A DNA stretch of 64,000 nt from Stygiolobus caldivivus (GCF_019704315.1 NZ_AP024597.1:1426001-1490000), one strand, 5' to 3'. Positions 10,740-21,639 are shown, numbered from the stretch's first letter. Program-made: numbers and translations. The notes: generated from the sequence alone by a model not told the origin.

Positions 10740-12479
10740 ATGTTTAAGTCACTATTGCGAATAGGGGAAATAACGGGCTCTGGAAGTTCTACCAAGTTGC
10801 CCATTGTAAAAGTAAGGACAAAAGGGGAGGGGCTCCTCTGCTTCGTAGTGTTCGACAACGCGGAGAAGAAGGTGTACGTAGAAAAAGAAAAACTAGGGGA
10901 AGACGACGAGGAGAAGTACGCCTTTATCGACGACGCTAAAGGGCAGAAACCCCAAGACAGGCTGACGACAAAGCACTTAGAGTACATTTTAGGTTTCAAG
11001 GAGGGCGGTGAAAAGGTAAAGGGCAACAAGTTCGCCCTCGAGGTGGTCAGGGACAAGCTTAAGGGCGGTAAGACACGCCAACTCCTGGACGAGGTGCTGA
11101 GTTGGTACCCTTCAGAAGCGGAAGTAGACATAAAAGACGACGACTGGGAGTGCACACTGTACACGGTTAGGGTAAAGACAAAAGACGGTAAGGCAATAGA
11201 CTTGGCTACGCTCGACGACTACAGGAGGTCGTTGACGGATTACGGCGAGACTGTAAAGGGTAAGTGCCAGTTCTGCGGCTCAGACCAAGTCTTAGCAGAC
11301 CCCGCCTACCCCGGGGGTAAGATGTTGAAGGTCTTCATAACAGACAAGAAGGGGTTCCTCTCTCAGTTCGGTGACGTGGTCCAGTCGCACACTATATGCC
11401 CCTCTTGTAAGTACAAGCTCGAAATGGGGCTCAACTACGTAGAGTCTAAGTTGACCACCAACATAGGTAAGCTTAACGTGTCCATAGTGCCCGACTTACC
11501 GCCAGACGCAGACGCGGGCAAGCTTAGCGTAATCGAAGTGAGTAGGGAGGGTTATATCCTGAAGGGGCTGGAGCAGTTGGTGAGGGGTGAGAGGGACGCC
11601 GAGGAGGTCCTACAAGAAATGGTGGCGGACGTCAGGCTCGACCTCGTCTTCGGGGAGTCCCAACAGAACAAGTTCAAGCTCTGGAGGGTCATCCCTGAAG
11701 TGGGGGTACCGCGTTTAGTCCGAGTGGTTAAACTGATGAACAGTGCTAAGTCTAAGGTCGACGTCACGCCCGACGGGGGGAAACTCGGGCTGGGCGACGT
11801 GTCGTTTAATACGCTATACGGAGTCCTGCCCGTAAGGGACGTAGGGGGCAAGGTAGACCCTAAGGTCTTCTTGGAGTTCCTCGAAGCCATACTACTTGGC
11901 AACCCCGTGGACAAAAACTACGTTTACAGCTCCTTCTTATCGGTAATAAGGTGTAAACGTTACGACACTTGTACTAACAGCTTGACGTCCTTCACCTTGG
12001 AAGACTTAGTACTATACCAAGAAATATTTATATATGTTATGAAGGAATTGGGAATTATGGAGGCAAATACTAGTCAGGCCCCCGACCAAGTGGTAAAAGA
12101 CGTGAGCAGTTACGCCGACAGCCTGGGGCTGAAAGGGGGGCTAAAAGGGCTCTTCCTATTAGGGGTGTTAACGGCACACGTAGGGAGGGCGCAGTACAAC
12201 AAGGGAGACCAAAAGAAAGCCATACTGGACAAGATAGATTTTGAGGGGATGGACTACGACGACGTGGTAGCGTACGCGAACAGGCTTATGGAGTCGCTGA
12301 GGGACTACAAGTTACTGAACTCCTACACCGAACTACTCTACAGCGAGGCGTTAAGCCTTATTAAGTCCAACAGGGGAGACCTCTCAGACACCCAGTCTAA
12401 CGTCTTCCACATCCTCTTAGGCTATTCGTACCAGACTAAGGTGTTCATACTGTCTAAAGCACAGAAGGAAGAGGAATAA
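10740..12479 (+). CDS. cas8b: Cascade large subunit Cas8b/Csh1-like
   Basis: 579 residues. The large subunit of type I-B complexes recognises the PAM and recruits Cas3. Two Cys pairs, C176-C179 and C220-C223, make the zinc-binding element common in Csh1/Cst1-type proteins. The C-terminal half is helical. The family call rests on this Cys pattern, the size and the Csh2-type Cas7 neighbour; Cas8 proteins diverge fast and another I-B subfamily is possible. The gene is divergent from cas7, which is unusual for this module. A run of 11 C begins 24 bp after the stop. Confidence 0.85.
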   Translation: MFKSLLRIGEITGSGSSTKLPIVKVRTKGEGLLCFVVFDNAEKKVYVEKEKLGEDDEEKYAFIDDAKGQKPQDRLTTKHLEYILGFKEGGEKVKGNKFALEVVRDKLKGGKTRQLLDEVLSWYPSEAEVDIKDDDWECTLYTVRVKTKDGKAIDLATLDDYRRSLTDYGETVKGKCQFCGSDQVLADPAYPGGKMLKVFITDKKGFLSQFGDVVQSHTICPSCKYKLEMGLNYVESKLTTNIGKLNVSIVPDLPPDADAGKLSVIEVSREGYILKGLEQLVRGERDAEEVLQEMVADVRLDLVFGESQQNKFKLWRVIPEVGVPRLVRVVKLMNSAKSKVDVTPDGGKLGLGDVSFNTLYGVLPVRDVGGKVDPKVFLEFLEAILLGNPVDKNYVYSSFLSVIRCKRYDTCTNSLTSFTLEDLVLYQEIFIYVMKELGIMEANTSQAPDQVVKDVSSYADSLGLKGGLKGLFLLGVLTAHVGRAQYNKGDQKKAILDKIDFEGMDYDDVVAYANRLMESLRDYKLLNSYTELLYSEALSLIKSNRGDLSDTQSNVFHILLGYSYQTKVFILSKAQKEEE

Positions 12480-13553
12480 CAAGGACTAACCCACCTCCGC
12501 CACCCCCCCCCCCGTACGGGGCAAAAACCCAATACACGAATAATTTTGTACCTTGTTTGATACCACTTAGCGTATACGAACTGTACAAGCACCGGGGACA
12601 GCGGGAAAGTTGCTACACCCTAAGCGGCATTCCCGCGGTAAGAAGAGGGTATACGCTTGGCTAACCAGACCTTAAACATGTCTATAACATGAGCCACAAG
12701 AAATAAGACAAATAAAGGGGGTTTAAACTAGTCTTTTATGTCAAAGCCCTCAAAATTTTTGGGTAAATTATCTCTCCTATTTGAACTCCTTAAATCAGAA
12801 CGGTAAGCCCTAATCAATATCTAACCTACAAGTGAGCCCTCGGACAGCCGTCATACCTCTTTAACGTAAATTAAAGGCCTTTACCGGGGCCGGTGCACTA
12901 CCTGAATTAAAGTACTCCTCAGACGGTCTTAAACCGGGGGGTTAAGCACTCCCCACTACGCGCTCCACCCGGGCTAGTGTACGCTCTCTACTTTGGCAGT
13001 AGCCGTCCCCTTTTCGTACTACTCGCGTTTTATACACAGCCTAGAGTTAAGGAGTATACCGTCACACACGCGGGGCATACACCTTAGACCGTGACCCCTG
13101 TCCTCCTCGGGCTTACCCAGTGTAAACAGACCTTATGCCGGTCATACCTCCACATCGTTCCGGACATACCGCACTGCAAGGGGAGTAGGGTAACTGCTGT
13201 CAAAGGGTTAACGCTAATTCAGGAGCCGTGTAGGGCGAGTATTACCTTAAGCATATACGCCGGTTTAATGTTAAGCAGCGACCCTACTTGTCAAGCCCCG
13301 AAACGTGTCAGACTACACGCCCGGTCAGCGAAAACGTGTCTGTGCAAGAGTTTCGCGTGAAACGCAACCCGTAATTGGAAACCGACTTATCGGTTCTTCA
13401 ACCCCACAGGGAGTACTAAGGACACTTTTATAAAGTGGGGGCTAAGACAGTTTTCCTCACTCACCCACATACCTTATGATGGGTGGAGAGGCTCCACGAG
13501 GGAGAGGTGAGAATTTTTCCCCTTCCCCCATCCCCCATGTCGTCCCTATCTCA
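12480..13553. other. 1.1-kb intergenic region
   Basis: No convincing gene. A run of 11 C lies at 12503-12513. Small ORFs on the plus strand at 13091-13360 and 13483-13668 have no promoter or recognisable product, and the second runs into fossil CRISPR repeats. The stretch is likely the decayed flank of array 2. Confidence 0.5.
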
Positions 13554-13644
13554 GTTCCAAGTCCCCCGAGAGGTTTCTACGGATTATAGTCCTAGACTTA
13601 AAATCATCGATATTTGTTTCAAGTCCCCCGAGGGAATACTACAA

Positions 13645-14812
13645 GGGAGTGTTCTCAAACAGTCATGAAATTCGATAAGTGTTTGTAATATTATATCAGT
13701 TTACTCCTAATATACTGTACACCCTCCAAGTAAGCCTCGTTCAACGGAGTTTTCTCCCTCGAGTAAACTACCGGGTACATCACGTTCAACAAGGCAAGGC
13801 TATACTCAACTATCCCCACGTCCCTGTTAACAGCCCTCGTGTCCCTTGCCAACCTAGCCAAGTGGGCCCTACAGTAAGAATGATAACTCTCCACAGTGTA
13901 AGTATACTCCTTACCCACTACGTGGTTGTTAAGTACTTGATAAACTGAATAACCATCAGTATAGTACACCCTACTCTCGGGTAGGGGGTCCTGGAGGAAG
14001 CTGAAAGTCATGTAATCCCTATCACCCGTGATAAAGAAGGGTACACCATCTGCCAACGCGTTCCATATCCACAAGTCTTCCCTCTTTTGCCCATGTCTGG
14101 CCCACACGTAAGTCCAACTCTCGTCGAGCACTGTAGCTTTTGCCGTGAAACCCTCCAGCCGTCCTTGCAAGAGTAGTAGGTAAGCATACGCTTCTACCCC
14201 TTTCCTCCTTATAAAGCTGTATATTGTAGTTAACGGTTTCCCTTCGACCCTCGCTATCCCCCTCATGCTCATCCTATTCGTGTATTCTTTCAGTACTCTC
14301 TCCTTTTGTTCTTTACCCATCTTGTGGTTTGTCGCTTGGTAGGACGTCTTCCCGCAAGTTTTGCACTTGTATTTTGTTTTTCCTCTAGCTGATCGTCCTT
14401 TACTACTCTGTTTGATTTGCACGAGGGGCAAGGTGGCCTTTCTTCTCTCCTCCTCTTTACCCCGAGTTTTTTAGTGTAGTAGTATAGTGTTGATGGCGGT
14501 ATCCCTAACTTGGTGACTTGTACTCCGAGTATGCTGCTATTGTGTAAGCGAGGTCTTCCGGCTCGTGTTTTCTCGGCTTAAAATTTAAATCCCTTAGGGT
14601 TAAAAGTATTAATTGTGCAAGGGTTACGAGGTCCATCTCGTAGACCCCCTTAAAATCTCGTGACCCTTGCACATAAGTGTTTCTACAGTAATGTTTGCTC
14701 TCATTACTTCTAGCTCTTTCCAGCAAGTAGTAATAGAAAGGATAGTTTTTATAAATACTCTATTATTTTTACAAATCCTTATCGAATTTGGTGACTGTTT
14801 GAGAACACTCCC
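13645..14812 (-). mobile_element. IS1-family insertion sequence (ISC1173-like) with 8-bp target duplication
   Basis: The 1168-bp element has inverted termini of about 35 bp: GGGAGTGTTCTCAAACAGTC at the left, and its complement with few mismatches ending CACTCCC at 14812. The direct repeat TACTACAA flanks it at 13637-13644 and 14813-14820. The size and the transposase agree with the ISC1173 type of IS1-family elements in Sulfolobales; the name is from memory and unchecked. The element interrupts a fossil CRISPR repeat. The ends are well kept but the transposase frame is broken. Confidence 0.93.
13691..14636 (-). pseudogene. IS1-family transposase, frameshifted
   Basis: Three frames are needed. 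The first, from ATG 14636, gives MDLVTLAQLILLTLRDL and stops at 14505. The second (about 14520-14390) carries a helix-turn-helix-like stretch and the first half of a zinc ribbon, CPSC. The third (14431-13691) supplies the second half, CKTCGK, and the DDE-type InsB-like domain with DESWTYVWARHG, YYTDGYSVY and ESYHSYCRAHLARL. Breaks lie near 14505-14525 and 14375-14400. An A6C stretch, the IS1 frameshift signal, occurs at about 14466-14472, but the zinc ribbon is restored only by a shift further downstream, so I read these as mutations rather than programmed frameshifting. Confidence 0.85.
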
Positions 14813-14885
14813 TACTACAAAAGAGAGGCTGATAGCGGGACGGCACGCCACCCTAGTGTTCCAGGTTCCCAAGGGAATACTATAA

Positions 14886-15072
14886 ACAATACCTGAAAGT
14901 ACAATATGGTACATGGCGGGGCAATTAAGATACGCCCCACGACTGAGATAGGATGAACGGCTGACACACAGAGCCCCGCCTTACTATTTTTTGTACTTTA
15001 TAACTAATAACTTTAACCCTCTGCCCAAAACTCAAAAATTTTAGTTATGAGAACTTGCTCTCACGGTAATGG
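14886..15072. other. Gap between fossil repeat and array 2
   Basis: This is about 187 bp, close to three repeat-spacer units minus repeats. I see no recognisable repeat or gene in it. It is probably fully decayed array. Confidence 0.4.
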
Positions 15073-18000
15073 GTTTCAAGTCCCCAAGGGAGTGCTACAA
15101 ACTACTTCCAAAATTGTAGTACTTTTTTCTCGTCTGAAGTTTCAAGCCCCCAAGGGATTGCTACAAACCGAAATTGATAAGGGTGATCGAAGAGTGGACG
15201 AGAGGGTTTCAAGTCCCCAAGGGATTGCTACAAACGTCTCAGGTATCATGTTAGTAATTTCGGGAAAGATGTTTCAAGCCCCCAAGGGATTGCTACAAAC
15301 ACGGGTTAAAAAGCAATTCTGTCAGACAGCTGTCAGAGTTTCAAGCCCCCAAGGGATTGCTACAAACATTCGTCGCTGTTAAATACCCTACCAAAGAACC
15401 CTTGTTTCAAGCCCCCAAGGGATTGCTACAAACCTGGTGAAGAACGAACTTGAACAGGGTATAGAAATGATGAGTTTCAAGCCCCCAAGGGATTGCTACA
15501 AACTCGTTTCGAATGCACCTGAGATAGACTACTCAATAGTGTTTCAAGCCCCCAAGGGATTGCTACAAACAACAAGAAAGAGATTAGCTTTTTACTTAGG
15601 AATTGGGTTTCAAGCCCCCAAGGGATTGCTACAAACTCGTTTCGAATGCACCTGAGATAGACTACTCAATAGTGTTTCAAGCCCCCAAGGGATTGCTACA
15701 AACCTAAAAAGTGCGAATTTGCTATAGTAGTGTTTTTTCCGTTTCAAGCCCCCAAGGGATTGCTACAAACGGTCTATTTCACTTATTATCTTACTTACTA
15801 TTTCAATGTTTCAAGCCCCCAAGGGATTGCTACAAACTAAGATATGAGTGAAGAACAAGTTAATTCGCAAGAGGGTTTCAAGCCCCCAAGGGATTGCTAC
15901 AAACAACTGGTAGGGGTTTACTGGTGACCATTTTATTATGGTTTCAAGCCCCCAAGGGATTGCTACAAACATGCAATAAGCTCAATTACAAAGAGAGTGT
16001 AATAAGTTTCAAGCCCCCAAGGGATTGCTACAAACTAATTGAGTGATAAAAAATGTCCGAAGAGATAAATGAAGGTTTCAAGCCCCCAAGGGATTGCTAC
16101 AAACACTTCACCAGACCATGAAGAACAGAGGTTATCGCGTTTCAAGCCCCCAAGGGATTGCTACAAACCTCCTTACTCGTCATTTTATACCCCACCTCTT
16201 TCCTGGTTTCAAGCCCCCAAGGGATTGCTACAAACAGTATGACCCCTACATTTACGTCATTGACCCTATGAAGTTTCAAGCCCCCAAGGGATTGCTACAA
16301 ACTATCATCATTTGAAAAACTGTAAATTTCTTTATCTGAGTTTCAAGCCCCCAAGGGATTGCTACAAACTAAACCTCAGAGAGCTGAAAGGCAAAATAGT
16401 CGTGAGTTTCAAGCCCCCAAGGGATTGCTACAAACACTTTTGATGAAGATAGAAAAACTGCAATGACATTTCTATGTTTCAAGCCCCCAAGGGATTGCTA
16501 CAAACTATATTCCTCCTAATTTTTGAATATCTCTTTGATCGAGTTTCAAGCCCCCAAGGGATTGCTACAAACTGAATATTGTGTGAAATGGTAATACGTA
16601 AGAGCAAAAAGTTTCAAGCCCCCAAGGGATTGCTACAAACATATAATAAGCTTTGAGACCGTTCACCATATTTGTGTTTCAAGCCCCCAAGGGATTGCTA
16701 CAAACGCCAAGTCCTTGTACTTTTTAGGTAGTTTTCTGTAGGTTTCAAGCCCCCAAGGGATTGCTACAAACGGATAATATGGAAGATGGCTAAGGATAAG
16801 GTAATTCTGTTTCAAGCCCCCAAGGGATTGCTACAAACACGTAGTGAACTTGGTGCTTAAACAAATGAAAAATATGTTTCAAGCCCCCAAGGGATTGCTA
16901 CAAACCTCCACGATGGGGGGCATCGCGTCCGCCAGGAGATCAACGTTTCAAGCCCCCAAGGGATTGCTACAAACACGTGCAAAAAAGATGATGACCCTAT
17001 CGCAAATTTAGGGAGTTTCAAGCCCCCAAGGGATTGCTACAAACATATCAAGGTATCCTATTTTAACGTAGAATTTTATGGTTTCAAGCCCCCAAGGGAT
17101 TGCTACAAACTGTAAAAATGCCGTGGAGTGAGGCTAGAAGGATTGAGTTTCAAGCCCCCAAGGGATTGCTACAAACCCTGGGTGACGACAAACCCTTTGG
17201 AACAGCGGTCTGTGTTTCAAGCCCCCAAGGGATTGCTACAAACGTGAAGATGATAGCGATTTGAAACCTATGATTTGTGGTTTCAAGCCCCCAAGGGATT
17301 GCTACAAACTGCAAATCCGTTAGTAGCCTTAATATTAGTGCTTGCGAGTTTCAAGCCCCCAAGGGATTGCTACAAACATTTACAGGACTGCAAGGGCTCT
17401 CAGAACTAGCATGAGTTTCAAGCCCCCAAGGGATTGCTACAAACAGCAATGAGGGTTATCAGTCCCTCCACGTCTCGGTTGTTTCAAGCCCCCAAGGGAT
17501 TGCTACAAACATCATGAGGTGGGAGTATTGGAGCAGGGCAATGGAGTGTTTCAAGCCCCCAAGGGATTGCTACAAACTTTGTAACAAAGTCCACGATAGC
17601 CCTATTAGTACGTGTTTCAAGCCCCCAAGGGATTGCTACAAACATTTTTGAGACGTCAAAGGGCTATTACCAAAATGGGTTTCAAGCCCCCAAGGGATTG
17701 CTACAAACATCTTCAAAAATCTATTTGAAGAAAAACTCAAATAGTTTCAAGCCCCCAAGGGATTGCTACAAACCCCTGAAGAACGGGAGAAAAATAGTGT
17801 TTGGTGAGGAGTTTCAAGCCCCCAAGGGATTGCTACAAACTGAGGCTGAAAAGTTCAGAGAAGTTGCCAAATTCGGGTTTCAAGCCCCCAAGGGATTGCT
17901 ACAAACATTGTATTATCGATTTGATTGAGTTTGTTCTGGTCGTTTCAAGCCCCCAAGGGATTGCTACAAACTCCATGAGGTGGGAAAATGAAAGAGCAAA

Positions 18001-20657
18001 AAGTATCGTTTCAAGCCCCCAAGGGATTGCTACAAACGTAACTCAATAGCACCCATATTTGTATCAACACCTGGTTTCAAGCCCCCAAGGGATTGCTACA
18101 AACTTTAATCAACATGGTCTTCTTCTTCTTCTCTTGTAAGTTTCAAGCCCCCAAGGGATTGCTACAAACTCCTAAGAGTGATTTCCACGGTAGTTCCCTC
18201 AGGGTCAAGTTTCAAGCCCCCAAGGGATTGCTACAAACTTTTGATTAGAATCTATTTCTACCTGTATGCTATTAATGTTTCAAGCCCCCAAGGGATTGCT
18301 ACAAACACAAGCGGGGGCATCGCGTCAGCTAAGACGTCGATGTTTCAAGCCCCCAAGGGATTGCTACAAACCCTACACAATTTTAGCTTATGCCACAAAT
18401 GGACAAGGGTTTCAAGCCCCCAAGGGATTGCTACAAACCAAAAGCTGTAGTTGAAAAGCTCAAATTCCAAGAAATAGTTTCAAGCCCCCAAGGGATTGCT
18501 ACAAACTCTTTATCTTTCTTCTTCATCTCAAATCACCGGGGGGTTTCAAGCCCCCAAGGGATTGCTACAAACTTAACGTTACAAATTTCGGAGAGGCGAA
18601 TGCAAACAGTTTCAAGCCCCCAAGGGATTGCTACAAACTTAACTGGGGGGTTAACAAAATACATATAAATGTCTAGTTTCAAGCCCCCAAGGGATTGCTA
18701 CAAACATGAGCGGGAATTCAAACCCAAATATAGGTGTTTTTTGTTTCAAGCCCCCAAGGGATTGCTACAAACTCTATAGAACGATTTATTACCTTTATTC
18801 CCTTTTCTTCGTTTCAAGCCCCCAAGGGATTGCTACAAACCTTAACGGCGATCCCAGTGACGCGTATTATGAAAGATAGTTTCAAGCCCCCAAGGGATTG
18901 CTACAAACCACAGGGACACTTAGAAGTTTACTTAATTCCAATCCCGTTTCAAGCCCCCAAGGGATTGCTACAAACCTTCAGGTTATGCGGGTTTATATGG
19001 CGGGGGTTTGGGCTCGTTTCAAGCCCCCAAGGGATTGCTACAAACATAAAGCAAAAGTTAGAGCAAAAATTAGGCTATCTGTCATGTTTCAAGCCCCCAA
19101 GGGATTGCTACAAACAGAGATGAAATTTCAAAGTTTTTATGCAATCACAAGAGTTTCAAGCCCCCAAGGGATTGCTACAAACAAAACTTGTGCCTTTGGA
19201 AGTTTCTGTACATACTCCGTTTCAAGCCCCCAAGGGATTGCTACAAACTACTGAAACAGCTATTCAAATGCAAAGAGGGCTGATGTTTCAAGCCCCCAAG
19301 GGATTGCTACAAACAAATCCACGGAACGCATTATATGCTATCGAAGCTGCAAGTTTCAAGCCCCCAAGGGATTGCTACAAACTATATAAAGCTTCAGGAA
19401 TTCCGAGTGTTCCACTTCCGTTTCAAGCCCCCAAGGGATTGCTACAAACGAAAATGGTGACAATTAGTATAGAATGGTCACAACCTGGTTTCAAGCCCCC
19501 AAGGGATTGCTACAAACACATTATATTATATTTTCTATATCATCTCTATTTCACGTTTCAAGCCCCCAAGGGATTGCTACAAACAACCTCCACCCTTTAG
19601 GGTGGGGAGGAAGTCAAGGAGTTTCAAGCCCCCAAGGGATTGCTACAAACATTACTTTATTCATGTTTAATCACTTTTTGCTATAGGTTTCAAGCCCCCA
19701 AGGGATTGCTACAAACCCAGAATATTGGCAAGAAAAACAGGTATTCAGGAGATAGAGCGTTTCAAGCCCCCAAGGGATTGCTACAAACAGATTTCAACTC
19801 CAAACTGTAGAGCATATTGATCGAGTTTCAAGCCCCCAAGGGATTGCTACAAACGTCAAAAAGAGATGGGTAATCTAGAGAGAAAAACATGTTTCAAGCC
19901 CCCAAGGGATTGCTACAAACGAACACTCTCACTATGTACATATGCACATCACATTTTGTTTCAAGCCCCCAAGGGATTGCTACAAACTGAAAAAAAAGAT
20001 GAAGTAATAAAAAAAGTGATAGAAAGTTTCAAGCCCCCAAGGGATTGCTACAAACAGGCGAGAGGAATTTAGCTGTTGTAGTAGCATTAGTGTTTCAAGC
20101 CCCCAAGGGATTGCTACAAACACACTAATGAATATGTAGATGTCGCTGAAATGTGTGTTTCAAGCCCCCAAGGGATTGCTACAAACCCGAAACTACCGAT
20201 TCCAACAGAAGTCCAACTACTAGCTGGTTTCAAGCCCCCAAGGGATTGCTACAAACAGGTACGGTCTACCAAAGTTTGACAAAGCACGGCTCAAGTTTCA
20301 AGCCCCCAAGGGATTGCTACAAACGTGTTTTTAACCAAAGTGAGTTTAATAACGCGGTGAAGTTTCAAGCCCCCAAGGGATTGCTACAAACGATAGTCTC
20401 ACCGTGTTATTTCGCGTTACACAAAGGGTTTCAAGCCCCCAAGGGATTGCTACAAACCTATTGCGGTAGACCTTACGACAGCGGAAAAAATTCGGTTTCA
20501 AGCCCCCAAGGGATTGCTACAAACAATTTTTAATCTAGAACAGCTATCGTAGTTTTTTCTAGTTTCAAGCCCCCAAGGGATTGCTACAAACTTACGTTGA
20601 AGACTTTTGAAGAGGTCTATACATATCGTTTCAAGCCCCCAAGGGATTGCTACAAAC
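15073..20657 (-). CRISPR. CRISPR array 2 (84 repeats, 83 spacers)
   Basis: The 30-bp repeats read GTTTCAAGCCCCC at the start and GGGATTGCTACAAAC at the end on the plus strand. The transcript strand is minus, so the crRNA handle end is CTTGAAAC as in array 1. I counted 84 starts from 15073 to 20628. Spacers are about 35-40 nt. The leader is at the right (20658 onward) beside cas4-cas1. The oldest repeats at the left differ: 15073 has GGGAGTGCT and AAGTCCCC, and 15206 has AAGTCCCC. One spacer is duplicated at 15504-15540 and 15637-15673. The repeats create many false ORFs. Confidence 0.99.
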
Positions 20658-20860
20658 TCCTCTTGTATTATATGTTTTCTAGGTTGATAAAAGTTTTGCT
20701 GTTTTTCGGCAGCGGTACAACGCCTTAAAGCTACCTTTCACTGCCGAGGGAGTTTTACGTAAAAATAAATATGTTTTAGTAGTAATATTTTTGTTTTACC
20801 TTTCACTGCCGATCTCACTCCCTGCCATATAAAATGAATAAATATATATAGAACTGTAAC
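20658..20860 (-). promoter_or_regulatory. Leader and promoter of CRISPR array 2
   Basis: AT-rich DNA directly beyond the youngest repeat. A TATA-like tract, ATATATATTTATTC on the minus strand, lies at about 20838-20850, placing initiation near 20810-20820 and transcription into the array. The 16-mer TACCTTTCACTGCCGA occurs twice, at 20732-20747 and 20797-20812, exactly 65 bp apart, and a partial CGGCAGCG lies at 20708-20715. TTTTACGTAAAA at 20753-20764 resembles a motif in dispersed repeats elsewhere in the window. Leader repeats of this sort are candidates for adaptation-protein or regulator binding. Confidence 0.8.
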
Positions 20861-21639
20861 AAATTAAGGACTGTGGTGTGGGAGGCGTTATAGGCGTGTT
20901 TTTTTATTTTTGTTTTTATTTTTGAATTCACTTGTCCTGATTACCCGAATCGGAAAATCGGTCGTAAATATAGGGTGTTTTACGTCCCAAGGACGGTCCT
21001 CGGTCGCTATAATTTCTGTTAGTCTTGTTGGGCTGTTTTAACTGTTAACTAGACACGGGGCTGAATTAATACTGGGATACTGATAGGAGAGCTAATAACG
21101 CGATCCTACTTCGGTAAGGCACAGTGTCTAATGGGGGACTTGTCGTTTTATCAGCGTCAAGATTTGGTCGAACATGACGTGCGGCGGGGGTTTTGTCGTT
21201 TACACATAGGGCTGTATTACATGGACTCGGTGAAAACCAGTAGTGTAAGATGGCATACGTTCGGCTGTTTACACACAGAGCTGCATTAATTCGATAAGTG
21301 TGGTCTCAATTTCTTTCAACATTTTTATGATAAAGAGTTGGAGAAAATGGGAAAATAGTTTATGGGTTTAGCGCAAGTCGTTTTCTTTCATTTTATCCGT
21401 TATAAGGTAAAGCGTAAGAGTGTATTCCCCTAATGTCAAGCACAATTAAGATTTTTCCCATTTTACGAGTCGTGCAGTTAAGGACAGCCTTTTAACGGGG
21501 GTCGCTAAGGTCGCCGGTATAGGCGTTTTAAGTAATACGGCCGTCGCGAGTTTTTAATAATGTGTGAGTGACGACAGAGAAAGAGGGAGGAGAAAAACAA
21601 ACACAAAAGTAATATATTACATATACATTATTAATTACT
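20861..21639. other. Intergenic upstream of cas4, with direct repeats
   Basis: No gene. Two similar 25-bp segments at 21198-21222 and 21267-21291 (GTTTACACA-YAG-RGCTG-YATTA pattern) are 69 bp apart, and a weaker third lies at about 21046-21076. The cas4 promoter is at the right end: TAATATATTA at about 21609-21618, 26 bp before the ATG, which predicts a leaderless cas4 message. Confidence 0.6.

Larger units (their letters stand above)
13554..14885 (-). CRISPR. Fossil CRISPR repeats beyond the old end of array 2
   Basis: Three decayed repeats with the orientation of array 2 lie at 13554-13581, 13616-13644 and 14856-14885. The first two are 62 bp apart. The second starts GTTTCAAGTCCCCCGAGGG and is cut near its end by the IS at 13645-14812. 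With the IS removed, the second and third repeats are also about one repeat-spacer unit apart. This is the eroded oldest part of array 2. Confidence 0.85.

Noticed and set aside
13091-13360. 89-codon ORF upstream of the fossil repeats
   Set aside because: Composition looks random, no promoter, and no partner genes.
14461-14480. A6C in the transposase as an IS1-type programmed frameshift site
   Set aside because: A -1 shift there would destroy the zinc ribbon. The frame that rebuilds CPSC...CKTCGK changes further downstream, and another break lies upstream.
15047-20533. ORFs up to 153 codons across array 2 with APKGLLQT, PPRDCYK and SPQGIATN repeats
   Set aside because: Same reason: the 30-bp repeat is open in several frames.
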